Positions 26,926 through 35,572 of a stretch of 64,000 nucleotides of DNA are shown one piece after another. The position numbers and the translations under genes were made by a program. Numbering within the stretch: the first letter of the stretch is position 1; every line of letters begins with the position of its first letter. The notes under the pieces are model-generated. The model made no database searches, was not told the origin of the DNA, and saw nothing but the letters and a program-made list of their open reading frames with translations. Source of the DNA: Streptomyces cylindrosporus (GTDB lineage Bacteria > Actinomycetota > Actinomycetes > Streptomycetales > Streptomycetaceae); assembly GCF_022698165.1 (NCBI RefSeq), contig NZ_JALDAY010000002.1, positions 124,001 through 188,000 of the forward strand, written 5' to 3'.

Positions 26926-27162
26926 GTGTCCCACCCCGTACCAACCTGGGCATCCGTCCGCCCGTCCGAGCGGCTCGCTGGCACTCCAGCCGTACGCCGC
27001 GGCAGCGCATGGTGGCTGGTCACCCCGACCGGCGCCATGTCCGCCTCGGACCCCCTCTTCACCAGCGAACTGGACCGCTTCGCCGCTGACATGGCCGCCG
27101 CCGACCGTGCCGTCGCGCGGCTGCGCACCGAGCGCGCGGCCGCGCAGAAGGGCCAGCGGTGA
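26926..27162 (+). CDS. Small hypothetical protein
   Basis: 78 residues from GTG 26926 with GAGG upstream. The C-terminal half is a charged helix (ELDRFAADMAAADRAVARLRTERA). The stop overlaps the following GTG start (GTGA), showing coupling to the DnaB-N protein. Function unknown. Confidence 0.6.
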   Translation: MSHPVPTWASVRPSERLAGTPAVRRGSAWWLVTPTGAMSASDPLFTSELDRFAADMAAADRAVARLRTERAAAQKGQR

Positions 27163-28340
27163 CGCCGCTCGTCCAGGCCGAGCAGGCGGTCCTGGGCGCG
27201 GTGTTCCTCGACCCCGGCCAACTCGACCAGCTCTCGCCCTGGCTCCGGCCCGATCACTTCTACCGTCCGATACACGCCGCCCTCTACGCCGCGATGCTCA
27301 AGCTCCACTCCGACGGCCACCCAGCCACAGCAGCAAAGAGCGGAGACCCGATCCCGCTGTCCTGGGTGACGGATACCGTGCGGGAGGCCAGCACTCGGAC
27401 CCGGGGACTGACCGCGTCGTACGCCCACTCCTTGATCTCCGCATGTCCGCGCCCCACCCATGCGCCCGTCTACGGGCGGATGGTCCTGGAGGGCGCCATC
27501 CACCGTAGCGTCACCCAGCACGCGATCCGCCTCCACCAGGCCGCGCGTGCCGACGCCGTCCGAGGCGGGGTCGAGGAGACGGTCCACCACACCCAGGTCC
27601 TGTCCGACGTGCTCGCCGATCTCGCCCACCGGTGGGGAACCGAGCCGCGACCGGTACCGCCCCCGGAGCCGATCACGTCGCCCGCCCAGCAGCCGCAAGC
27701 TGCCGACGAACACGTCCTCGCCGACGAGGAGTTCCTCCTCGGCTGCATCAGCGCCCGGCCCGAGCAACTCCTCGACGTCGTCGACTGGCTACGTCCTGGT
27801 GACTTCGCGGACACCGGCCACCAGCAGATCTACCGCGCCCTGAGCGCCCTGCACCACCGCAGCGAGCCCATCGACCAACTGACCGTGCTGTGGGAGACCC
27901 AGCGCCGGGGCGCGCTATCCGACGGGACGCTCAACGCCGAACGCGTCCTCAGGATCTGCGACCCGCTGTCCTTCTCCGGTGTGGCCGAGCACTTCGGCGA
28001 GCAGGTCGTCCAGGCCTCGCTCGTCCGCACAGCCACCGCCGTCGCCCGGCAGGTGCGCGCGCTCGCCGACGACGAAGCCCTGGCCCCAGGACGGCTGATC
28101 AGCTACGCCCTGCACACTCTCGGCCCCCTCGACGACGTGCGCCGCCGCTTGCACCTCACACACGAAGCCAGCCCCGAGCTGCGGCGGCCGACCAGTCGGC
28201 CCGGTGCGTCACCGCCTGCCGCCCGCATCGAGGCGGCCCGAGCCCGCAGCCGCCCTACAGCTACCCCAGCCCCCTCGGCGCCGGTCGCGGCCTCGTGCGC
28301 CGCGCTTCCCGACCGGCACAACCATCGGAGTCCGTCATGA
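27159..28340 (+). CDS. DnaB N-terminal-domain protein (two copies, no ATPase) with AAxxRS tail
   Basis: 393 residues. Two successive DnaB-N domains are visible: EQAVLGAVFLDPGQLDQLSPWLRPDHFYRPIHAALYAAML (residues 4-43) and EFLLGCISARPEQLLDVVDWLRPGDFADTGHQQIYRALSAL (about 189-229). The RecA-like helicase core of DnaB is missing altogether. DnaB-N contacts primase and loader in replicative helicases, so the protein may recruit or divert host primase/helicase during transfer replication. The C-terminus carries AARARSRP and 29 further residues. It overlaps its upstream and downstream genes by 4 bp. Confidence 0.8.
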   Translation: MTPLVQAEQAVLGAVFLDPGQLDQLSPWLRPDHFYRPIHAALYAAMLKLHSDGHPATAAKSGDPIPLSWVTDTVREASTRTRGLTASYAHSLISACPRPTHAPVYGRMVLEGAIHRSVTQHAIRLHQAARADAVRGGVEETVHHTQVLSDVLADLAHRWGTEPRPVPPPEPITSPAQQPQAADEHVLADEEFLLGCISARPEQLLDVVDWLRPGDFADTGHQQIYRALSALHHRSEPIDQLTVLWETQRRGALSDGTLNAERVLRICDPLSFSGVAEHFGEQVVQASLVRTATAVARQVRALADDEALAPGRLISYALHTLGPLDDVRRRLHLTHEASPELRRPTSRPGASPPAARIEAARARSRPTATPAPSAPVAASCAALPDRHNHRSPS

Positions 28341-28939
28341 CCGACCACGTGGGCCGAGCGGGCCTGGAAAAGGACGAACTGTACGCGCTGGCCCTGGAGT
28401 TCGAGCAGCTCCGAACTGCCGTGGTCCGCTCGTACACGCACAGCTCCCTGCCAGACCTCGCCACCGCGTCCCAGCATCTCGGCGCACTGACGGGGCTGGT
28501 GAAGGATCTGTCCGACGAGGTCCTCTTCCACGCTACAGACAACGACCCGGGACTCGACCTCGGCCCGGTCATCGCCGGTTACACCAGCGCGTCCGCCCCG
28601 GCGGGACGTGCCATGAACAACTACACCGAAGCCTTCGAACAGCTCGGATTCCTGCGCAGGTACGCGAAAGCCACGGCCTCGGCGGATCTAAGCGATGCTC
28701 GCGGGGCCGCGTTCGCCGTCGCGCAGGACCAGCTGGACCTCACCGTGGACTCGCTGAAGGAAGCCTTCGTCACACTGCGGCGCGCCGCCGACCGGATCGA
28801 CGGCACTCCACCTCGTGTTCTCGCCGCGTTGAGCCGCTCCGCACGACCAACGAACTCGATCTACCGCCTGCCCGTGGAACCGCCCGCTCCGAGTCCGGTC
28901 CGGCTCGCCTACACCCCGGCGCCCCGCCATGGCCGCTGA
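28337..28939 (+). CDS. Helical accessory protein with AAxxRS tail
   Basis: 200 residues, mostly alpha-helical (ELYALALEFEQLRTAVVRSY; AFEQLGFLRRYAKATA; LTVDSLKEAFVTLRRAADRI). The tail AALSRSARP lies 32 residues before the stop, ending APRHGR. ATG overlaps the upstream stop (ATGA). Its 3' end overlaps the methyltransferase pseudogene start by 11 bp. Function unknown. Confidence 0.7.
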   Translation: MTDHVGRAGLEKDELYALALEFEQLRTAVVRSYTHSSLPDLATASQHLGALTGLVKDLSDEVLFHATDNDPGLDLGPVIAGYTSASAPAGRAMNNYTEAFEQLGFLRRYAKATASADLSDARGAAFAVAQDQLDLTVDSLKEAFVTLRRAADRIDGTPPRVLAALSRSARPTNSIYRLPVEPPAPSPVRLAYTPAPRHGR

Positions 28940-30135
28940 CCTGACCTCGGCGCAGTCTCCGCCGTCGATCGGGAGCCTGTGTTCCGGGTACGGCGGTCTG
29001 GATCTCGGCGTCCAGGCAGTCCTCGGCGGAACGATCGCCTGGCATGCCGAGATCGATCCGGGAGCGGCCCGGATCCTGTCCCGGCACTGGCCCACCGTGC
29101 CGAACCTCGGCGACATCACGGCCGTGAACTGGGCCGAAGTCCCGGAGGCGTGCGTCCTGACAGCCGGGTTCCCCTGTCAAAGACGTCTCGGTCGCCGGCC
29201 GTCGCGCCGGACTGGCTGATGGCACCCGGTCCGGTCTGTGGCACCACGTCGTTCGCGCCATCGAAGCCCTCAACCCCTGCCTGGTGGTGATCGAGAATGT
29301 CCGAGGGCTCCTCACCTCGCCCGCCGGTTCCCCTGGCGACATGGAACTCTGCCCGTGGTGTCTGGGAGACACCGCAGGCCAGCCTGCTGTGCGCGCACTC
29401 GGTGCCGTACTCGGCTCCCTGGCCGACATCCGGTTCGATGCGCGCTGGTGTGTGCTTCGCGCCGCTGACGTCGGAGCCCCGCACCGTCGCGAACGGATCT
29501 TCCTCGCCGCCTGGCCCTCCGGACGGATCACCGCTGCTCAAGACGCCGACCAGCAACCTGGGCGCCAACGGGGGCAGCCAGCACCCGGCGAAGCGCAAGC
29601 AGGGCGGCCACGGCCCGAACCTGGCGGACGAGGTCGAGTGGCTCCTGCCCACCCTGAAAGCCTCGGACGGAACCAAGGGCTCGCCCAACCAGCGCCACGG
29701 CAACGGGGACTTGACCCTGCCCTGGGCGGCGGCACGCCTGCGGCCCGCCCCGGATGCCACGTCCACACGCACGGCCGGGCAGCGGAAGAGCTCGATGGGC
29801 AGGGCTCCGTTCACGCAGTCGCTGCCGCTGTTCGGGGACCCGTCGGCCACGGGGGACGGGCCGAGATCTGGGGGCCGTACGCCGCGGCGATCACCCGCTG
29901 GGAGCGGGCCACCCGTCCAGCGCCTCGGCCGACCGACGACGCCGGCCGCCTCAGCCCGCGGTTCGTGGAGTGGATGCAAGGACTTGCGCCCGGCTGGGTG
30001 ACCGGCACCCCGGGGCTGGGACGCCCCGCCCAACTGACCGCTCTGGGCAACGGAGTTGTGCCCCAGCAGGCCGCCCGTGCCCTGCAGATCCTGGCCCCGC
30101 CCTGGACCGTGTGCCGCCATCACGCGCCGCGCTGA
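28929..30135 (+). pseudogene. DNA cytosine-5 methyltransferase pseudogene with several frame breaks
   Basis: Dcm-type motifs appear in order but in changing frames. Motif I (LCSGYGGLDLG) and motif IV (TAGFPCQ) are in the first frame. After an extra A near 29178, right behind the PCQ catalytic motif, the second frame has VIENVRGLL (motif VI) and PHRRERIFLAAW (motif VIII). Near 29520 the reading passes to a third frame (LLKTPTSNLGANGGSQHP). Near 29860 it returns to the second for WGPYAAAI and GNGVVPQQAARAL (motif X). At least three indels are needed, so no functional enzyme is expected unless they are sequencing errors. Confidence 0.8.
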
Positions 30136-30231
30136 CCTGGGCCTTCTACACCCACTTTCCCGGCCGGGCCAAACCCCCGTTTCTCCAGAACCTCGTCACC
30201 CCACCCACCAGAACTTGCACCAGGGGTAGCC

Positions 30232-30843
30232 ATGTCCGAACCCGCCCACGAGAGCGAGCCGGTGCGCATACCGGACCACGACCTCGACGACCTCGTCGCC
30301 ACGGTCACCCGGCTCGTCGCCGAGAGCCGCAAGCAGGGCGAGACGCTCGCCCGGCTCACCGACGACCAGCCCGCCCCACAGGACGGCGAACCAGCCGATC
30401 CCGAGCACCCTGACAGCCCGGCGTCAGCCCCCGCCCCGGCCGAATCCAACGCCGACGGCGCCAAGAGCGACGGACCGGCCTCCGTCTTCATCCTGGCGCT
30501 CGGCGCCCAGGCGTACGCCGTGGAACTGGCCGCGCTGACCAACTGGGTACACAACCTGCTTCTGCCGGTCTACGGACGGGAGATCACCACCGGCCGCCCG
30601 TGGTGCCATCAGTGGCAGGAGCACCCCGAGGGGGTGGCCCGGCTGCACGCCCTCTGGCTCGCCTGGCAGCAACTCACCGATGTCCAGGCCGGCCTCACCG
30701 GTCCCTCCACCTGGCACCGCGACCACCTAGACCCAGCCTTGCTCCAACTCCGCACCCCAGATGGCCCTTTCGGCGCCTGCACCACCAGTGCGGCCCGACC
30801 CCACCACCGGCTGCTGGCCTCGCCCGAGCCCGTCGGAGTCTGA
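30232..30843 (+). CDS. DUF4913-domain protein
   Basis: 203 residues: an acidic, Pro/Ala-rich N-terminal half, then the DUF4913 signature (PWCHQWQEHPEGVARLHALWLAWQQLT, residues about 123-150) and a GPSTWHRDHLDP ending. DUF4913 proteins are frequent in Streptomyces conjugative elements; their function is unknown. One base separates the stop from the region of the next start. Confidence 0.78.
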   Translation: MSEPAHESEPVRIPDHDLDDLVATVTRLVAESRKQGETLARLTDDQPAPQDGEPADPEHPDSPASAPAPAESNADGAKSDGPASVFILALGAQAYAVELAALTNWVHNLLLPVYGREITTGRPWCHQWQEHPEGVARLHALWLAWQQLTDVQAGLTGPSTWHRDHLDPALLQLRTPDGPFGACTTSAARPHHRLLASPEPVGV

Positions 30844-30844
30844 G

Positions 30845-31654
30845 ATGGCCGGCACGCACGAACCCTCTGCGCCGGACTACCGGCTCGACGGTTTCCAGGC
30901 CGTCACCGATCAGATCGAGGACGACTTCTCCTCCGTCACCCTCTCGGACGACCTGTTCGTTCCCCTCGCCGAGCACCACAGCGCCGACGACCGCGACAGC
31001 TACCTGCTGCTGCACGATCGCTCCGCGATCTGGGACATCCCTGGGATGGCGGAGTACGTCACGCTGCACATCACCCGCGACATCGAGCAGCGCACATTCG
31101 ACTTCGCTTCCGAGCGCCACCCGGTCGTTCCGCTGGCGCAGAACTGGCTGCTCCGCAGGGGCTGCCCGCCGGAAGTCGTCAGGGGATCCCACCCCCACGG
31201 GCCCCGCCCTGCCGACGGACTCACGGCACGTCTTGAGGGCCTGCTGCGGGCCAACTCCGGCAACCGGTACGAGGTCCTCGATCACTACACCGACAACCCA
31301 TGCTCCTTCGACGTCGGAGTCGAGGTCCGCACGCTCGTCTACGACAGCCATCCCGACTCTGTAGATGCGCCGTATCGCCTCTTCCTCGAAGAGACGACCA
31401 AGGACCTGCGCTCCCACACCGTGCGGGAGGGCGCCTTCACCAGCGCCGAAGAGGCCGATACGTGGATCACGGAACGGGACTCACCGCTCCCCCTGGCACC
31501 TGCCCCACCGAGCGCCGTCGGCCGCAGGGCGGCAGCCGCCCGCGCTCGCTCCACGGTCACGGGCAACGGCCTCGCCGTGGCTCCGGCACCCGTATCACCA
31601 CCGCGGTCAGCGACAGGGCCTGCCCCGGCGCACTCCCGTGGACGCGAGCGATGA
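30845..31654 (+). CDS. Hypothetical protein with AAxxRS tail
   Basis: 269 residues, acidic and soluble, family not recognised. Distinct patches are DQIEDDFSSVTLSDDLFVPLAEHH, SAIWDIPGMAEYVTLHITRDI and NRYEVLDHYTDNPCSFDVGVEVRTLVYD. The tail AAARARSTV lies 33 residues before the stop and ends SRGRER. Its TGA overlaps the next ATG. Confidence 0.7.
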   Translation: MAGTHEPSAPDYRLDGFQAVTDQIEDDFSSVTLSDDLFVPLAEHHSADDRDSYLLLHDRSAIWDIPGMAEYVTLHITRDIEQRTFDFASERHPVVPLAQNWLLRRGCPPEVVRGSHPHGPRPADGLTARLEGLLRANSGNRYEVLDHYTDNPCSFDVGVEVRTLVYDSHPDSVDAPYRLFLEETTKDLRSHTVREGAFTSAEEADTWITERDSPLPLAPAPPSAVGRRAAAARARSTVTGNGLAVAPAPVSPPRSATGPAPAHSRGRER

Positions 31655-32121
31655 GCCGGGCACGGTACGCCTTCGCCGCCCATCCCGAGGCTCTCGCCGA
31701 CCTGCGCGCCGTCCCGGAGAACATCCGCGACCTGGCCCTGCTCGAACTGCAGCACCTCGTCCACGGCAACGAACGCGGCGCCGCCCTCCAGCGCGAACTG
31801 GCGGGCTGCCACAAGGTCTACGTCGACCCGGAAACCCGCTGGCGACTGGTCATCCAGTACCGGGACGCTCCCGCTTCCTCCCAGCACAAACGGGAGATCT
31901 ACCTCCTCGCGGTCGGCGAGCGCCAAGACCAGGCCGCCTACCGCACCGCGGCCCTCCGGCTGGAGCGCGAACGGGCGGCCACCGCCACGTCCCCGCACGA
32001 CCGGCGAACCCAAGCCGCCAGGGCCCGCTCTCCTCAGCACCGCGGCGGGCAGCCGATCACCGCTGCCCAGCAACCCGCGGCAACGACCTCCGTCACGAAC
32101 CGCACCACGCGGTCCCGCTGA
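31651..32121 (+). CDS. RelE/ParE-fold-like protein with AAxxRS tail
   Basis: 156 residues. Residues 1-105 look like a RelE/ParE toxin fold: a short N-terminal strand, two helices (ALADLRAVPENIRDLALLELQHL), then strands with VYVDPETRWRLVIQYR and KREIYLLAVGERQDQAAYRTAALRL. No antitoxin-like gene sits beside it. The tail AARARSPQ is 29 residues from the end and finishes RTTRSR. If the tail is a secretion signal, this protein could act in the recipient cell. ATG 31651 overlaps the upstream stop. Confidence 0.7.
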   Translation: MSRARYAFAAHPEALADLRAVPENIRDLALLELQHLVHGNERGAALQRELAGCHKVYVDPETRWRLVIQYRDAPASSQHKREIYLLAVGERQDQAAYRTAALRLERERAATATSPHDRRTQAARARSPQHRGGQPITAAQQPAATTSVTNRTTRSR

Positions 32122-32153
32122 CCGCACTCAACCACCCTTCGGAGAACCCCACC

Positions 32154-32963
32154 GTGCCCGACCTCGCCAACTCACCCACCCCTCACACCGAACTCGTCGA
32201 CCAAGCTGTCGCCCGCCTCTCACCGCGTTGGACCACCTGGACCCTGCAGACCATGCAGCAGCACGGCCCCATGCGCCTGACCGAACTCAACTCCGCGCTG
32301 CCGTGGGTCGGTGTCCACGCCATGGCCCAGATCGTGCGCCGCATGCAGACCAGCAATCTCCTCGACCGGCCTCAGTTCGGCGTGTACGACCTCACCCCGC
32401 TCGGCCGCCACACCAACGACGTCCACCGCGCGCTCTCAGCCTGGCACCGCATCCACCTCACGGACGGCACGTCGTCACCAGGAGAGGCAGAACGCGTACA
32501 ACCGGAACCCGTAGAAGTCGTGCTCAGCCGACTGCGCGGGAAGGGCACGATCCCCCTTCTCCACACCCTCGCACAGCACGGTCCCCTGCCCAACGGTGCG
32601 CTACGAGACGAAGCCGGGCTCGCCACCGGCTCCTTCCACTACCGCATCACACAACTTCAGACCCACCAACTCATCACCCGCACAAGCCCCTTCTCCGGCC
32701 GAGGCACCGAGTACACCCTGACGTCCGCGGCCCGTGGGCTCACGCCGGTGTACGCCGAACTCGCGGAGTTCGCCCGTAAGGCAACCCCAGCGACAGCCCT
32801 CCCTGACGAACACGGTGCGACGGCGCAGTACGCCATACGCGCGAGCGCGGCAGTGCACCGCAGTCCGGTTGCCTCTTCCGAGCTGTTCTCGCACGTCCCC
32901 GACTCGCCGCCGCGCGTACCGGCGTACGTAACTGCACTCTCGCACCCGTCCCGGACCAGGTGA
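32154..32963 (+). CDS. Double winged-helix (HxlR/MarR-like) protein with tail
   Basis: 269 residues from GTG 32154. Two winged-helix units are visible: LSPRWTTWTLQTMQQHGPMRLTELNSAL...AMAQIVRRMQTSNLLDR (about 20-75), HxlR-like, and IPLLHTLAQHGPLPNGALRDEAGLATGSFHYRITQLQTHQLI (about 130-172). It probably binds DNA as a regulator. The C-terminus has AAVHRSP 32 residues from the end and finishes HPSRTR, a variant of the shared tail. Confidence 0.75.
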   Translation: MPDLANSPTPHTELVDQAVARLSPRWTTWTLQTMQQHGPMRLTELNSALPWVGVHAMAQIVRRMQTSNLLDRPQFGVYDLTPLGRHTNDVHRALSAWHRIHLTDGTSSPGEAERVQPEPVEVVLSRLRGKGTIPLLHTLAQHGPLPNGALRDEAGLATGSFHYRITQLQTHQLITRTSPFSGRGTEYTLTSAARGLTPVYAELAEFARKATPATALPDEHGATAQYAIRASAAVHRSPVASSELFSHVPDSPPRVPAYVTALSHPSRTR

Positions 32964-33060
32964 CTCCAGTGCAGACAGCCAGAGCCGCCGCGCGACCGCG
33001 CCCACGTGCCCCCACACGAGCCGTTCAGCCGCCCGTGTCCCACCGCCCGAAGGCCCTCTC

Positions 33061-33915
33061 ATGCCCAGCCTGGATCCCCTCGCCCTCGACCCGAACGCGG
33101 ATGTCCTGGTCAGCCCCGGCTACCTCGCCGGTCCTGGGGACAACCTCAGCATCTTCAACTCCCTGGAACTCGCTCCCGGTTGGACCAAGGCCGTCGCCTT
33201 CGGCACCGACACGTACTACACGAGCCCATGCCAGCGCGTACGCGTCGCCAACGCCCTGGAGAGCTTCTACGGCGGATGGACCATCTCCTACACCGAGGAC
33301 CCACTCGGCGTCCCCGACTGGATCACCACGTTCGACCGGAACACGCCCCACGAGATCGTGGCCGCCTTCACCGAGACCCTCGTCGAGGGAGTGCACAACA
33401 ACTTCGCCGACTACCTCAGCGGTGGCCGGCGCTACACAGGCACCAGCCCCGCGTCCCTGACCGCGCGCCACCGGTGGGAGCCGGTACACGGCACCCGGCC
33501 GTTCCGTACGGTCTCCCCCGACGGCCACGCCACCTATCAGATGAGCGTCGGCTGGCTACACGAGTACGACGAGCTGCTCACGCCCGAGAAGTCGACGTGG
33601 CGCATGTCCGCCGGCCCCGACCCCGTGTACACGCCGAGCTGGCAGGCCTTCTTCAGCCGGTACACCCCGCAACACCTCATCACGGCCTCCACCGCCGTAT
33701 TCACGGACCCCACCCCCGTGCCGCGTGCCCTGGACCAGATCCCCGACCGGCACCGCTCACTGATCTCGGTCGCCCGCGCGGAAACGACCAGGCCCGACCC
33801 GCGGGCCGCAGCGGCGCTCGCGCGCAGCACCCAGACCCAGGCGATACACGTACCTCCGCCTCTGGCCGCGCCGACCTCGCTCGCCGCGCACGTCGGCTCC
33901 CGACGGCAGCGCTAA
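33061..33915 (+). CDS. DUF317 protein 1 with AAxxRS tail
   Basis: 284 residues with two DUF317 repeats: VLVSPGYLAG...WTISYTEDPLGVPDWITTFDRNTPHEIVAAFTETL, and a second half containing STWRMSAGPD...WQAFFSRYTPQHLITASTAVF. DUF317 proteins are characteristic of Streptomyces mobile elements and their role is unknown. The tail AAALARSTQ is 28 residues from the stop and ends GSRRQR. Confidence 0.85.
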   Translation: MPSLDPLALDPNADVLVSPGYLAGPGDNLSIFNSLELAPGWTKAVAFGTDTYYTSPCQRVRVANALESFYGGWTISYTEDPLGVPDWITTFDRNTPHEIVAAFTETLVEGVHNNFADYLSGGRRYTGTSPASLTARHRWEPVHGTRPFRTVSPDGHATYQMSVGWLHEYDELLTPEKSTWRMSAGPDPVYTPSWQAFFSRYTPQHLITASTAVFTDPTPVPRALDQIPDRHRSLISVARAETTRPDPRAAAALARSTQTQAIHVPPPLAAPTSLAAHVGSRRQR

Positions 33916-33943
33916 CCCCCACCCTCAGCCCCGGAGTCCCACC

Positions 33944-34795
33944 GTGTCGATCACCGCCCCCGAGGGCGACCTGTACGTCTCACCGCTCTACCTCGCCGGC
34001 TGTACCGTCACCGGCGACCCCGCCCTCGCACCACTCCTCGATCACGGCTTCGCCCTCCACGACGACGAGCTGGCGAACGTGTACGTCTCCTCCCCACAAC
34101 GGCACATACGCCTTGGCTATCTGCCCGAGGGGGAGGACAACACGCTGTGGAAAGTCGCCGTCCACGCCGATCCCTTCGGCCCTGCGCACTGGATAGCCAC
34201 CTTCGACACACCCACCCCCACCGAACTGGTGACCGCCTTCACCACCACCCTCGCCAGCACTTACACGAAGGGGCCGGACGCCTACCTGTCCAGTGCGGAC
34301 CATCCGATCGACGAGGCCCTGCGACCCCTGACACGAGCAGGGTGGCAGCGCACGGACACGTGGGCTGCCACCACGTGCACCGCCCCCGACCAACTGGCCG
34401 GCCTCACCTACTCGCGCCGACTCCCCAACGCGCAGGCCGAGCTGCACTCCGACACGCACCGATGGCTGCTGTGGGGTGGCAAGGACGGCTACCACTCACG
34501 CTGGTATGCCTCTTTCACCTCTCACACGCCCCTCCACCTGATCGCGGCGACCACCGCGCGCCTTGCCGACCCCACACCCGTGCTCCGGTATGCGCCCGAG
34601 GTCCCGTCCCGAAACTGCGGAGCGGCCCACATCACTCCAGTCACACCGCCGGTACCGACTCCACTGGATGTCCGCCGAGTTGCTGCCGCTCGCGCTCGCA
34701 GCACCATTTCCCGGGCCGTCGTGCGTGCCCCCACGGTGGCAACAGCATCCGGTCCCAGCGCCGTTCTTCCGGCCCGCGCCTACCGGCGTCGATAA
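33944..34795 (+). CDS. DUF317 protein 2 with AAxxRS tail
   Basis: 283 residues from GTG 33944, paralogous to the preceding gene (LYVSPLYLAG; HWIATFDTPTPTELVTAFTTTLAS; WYASFTSHTPLHLIAATTARL). The tail AAARARSTI is 30 residues from the stop and ends AYRRR. It is the last intact operon gene before the block disrupted by nested IS elements; a further DUF317-like gene appears after them (43627). Confidence 0.85.
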   Translation: MSITAPEGDLYVSPLYLAGCTVTGDPALAPLLDHGFALHDDELANVYVSSPQRHIRLGYLPEGEDNTLWKVAVHADPFGPAHWIATFDTPTPTELVTAFTTTLASTYTKGPDAYLSSADHPIDEALRPLTRAGWQRTDTWAATTCTAPDQLAGLTYSRRLPNAQAELHSDTHRWLLWGGKDGYHSRWYASFTSHTPLHLIAATTARLADPTPVLRYAPEVPSRNCGAAHITPVTPPVPTPLDVRRVAAARARSTISRAVVRAPTVATASGPSAVLPARAYRRR

Positions 34796-34935
34796 GCGAC
34801 GCTCCACACAAGGGAAACCACGTGAACGGCAATGCACTCGACGGTCCCATCAGACCCGTCCGCAGATGCCCGCCAGAGTCGATGGCCGTCGCCGTCGAGT
34901 TCGGCCACCACATGCGACGCACGTTCGTCTCCCAG

Positions 34936-35318
34936 TCAGGCTCCTTCGAGCAAACACACCAGCGAAGCAGTGATCACGCGGTGACGGCCTCCGAGGGGCA
35001 GAAGCTTGACCGGCGACTCCCCCCCCGTTTGATCAGTGCGTGAAGGTGGCTACTTGAGACGCCGAGCGCGGTCGCGGCCTTGGGGACGCTCACCGTAGCG
35101 GGCCAGGAGCGAATCTCATCGAGAGTCGGGCCGTTACTGGACTTCGAGCGGCCGTCGGCGACATCACTCGCGGTGACCTGCGCATGAGCAGTTCGCTCGG
35201 TGAGGGGCCGCTCCCACAGCCGGAGCAGGGCGCGCAGCCGGGCGATGTCCTCTGGGGGTGGCAACGGCGCGTTGTCCACGAGGTTGCGGATGTGCGCCTC
35301 CCGTTCCTCAGGCGTCAT
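34936..35318 (-). pseudogene. Frameshifted helix-turn-helix protein gene
   Basis: ATG 35318 starts MTPEEREAHIRNLVDNAPLPPPEDIARLRALL and reaches an excisionase-like helix-turn-helix (VSVPKAATALGVSSSHLHALIKRG). An 8-base C run at 35019-35026 (G run on the coding strand) then breaks the frame, and the uncorrected frame stops at 34974. A one-base shift continues as ESPVKLLPLGGRHRVITASLV and stops at 34936-34938, the expected ending. Homopolymer slippage or a sequencing error is possible. The + strand sequence 34822-35043 opposite is open but is probably not a gene. Confidence 0.65.
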
Positions 35319-35373
35319 TGGCCTGCGCTCGGTCCGTACGACTGGGCTCGGTGAGGTGTTCGCGAATCATCAT
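35308..35373 (-). CDS. 21-codon coupled micro-ORF
   Basis: MMIREHLTEPSRTDRAQANDA begins at ATG 35373, overlapping the stop of the upstream gene in its restored frame (ATGA). It ends at 35308, overlapping the start of the HTH gene. The compact end-to-start arrangement suggests coupled translation, not chance, but the peptide is too short to classify. Confidence 0.3.
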   Translation of the reverse strand: MMIREHLTEPSRTDRAQANDA

Positions 35374-35572
35374 GCCGTGTCCCCTGCTCTGGCCGCCCAC
35401 TCACGCTCGATTCGCTCTGCCGCGAGGCGTTCAGCGGCGGGGCGAGGATAGGTCTGAGCTGGGCAATCATCTCAGGGGGAATGCCCACGGTGCGGATCGC
35501 ACGGTCGGCCTGGGCACGGGCATCTGCGACCTCTGCCGGGGTGAGGATCGCGTGGCGCTCTTCCTTGGTCAT
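35370..35572 (-). pseudogene. Frameshifted small protein gene
   Basis: ATG 35572 (GGGAG upstream) gives MTKEERHAILTPAEVADARAQADRAIRTVGIPPEMIAQLRPILAP. Near 35430 the natural continuation (AERLAAERIEREWAARAGDTA) lies in another frame, consistent with loss of one base in a GC-rich run. The broken frame instead runs to 35315 with atypical composition. Belongs to the same small minus-strand operon as the HTH gene. Function unknown. Confidence 0.5.

Noticed and set aside
34822..35043. Plus-strand frame from GTG 34822 (VNGNALDGPIRPVRR...) after the second DUF317 gene
   Set aside because: Its 3' half is antisense to the restored HTH gene; it could be a truncated operon gene but nothing supports it.
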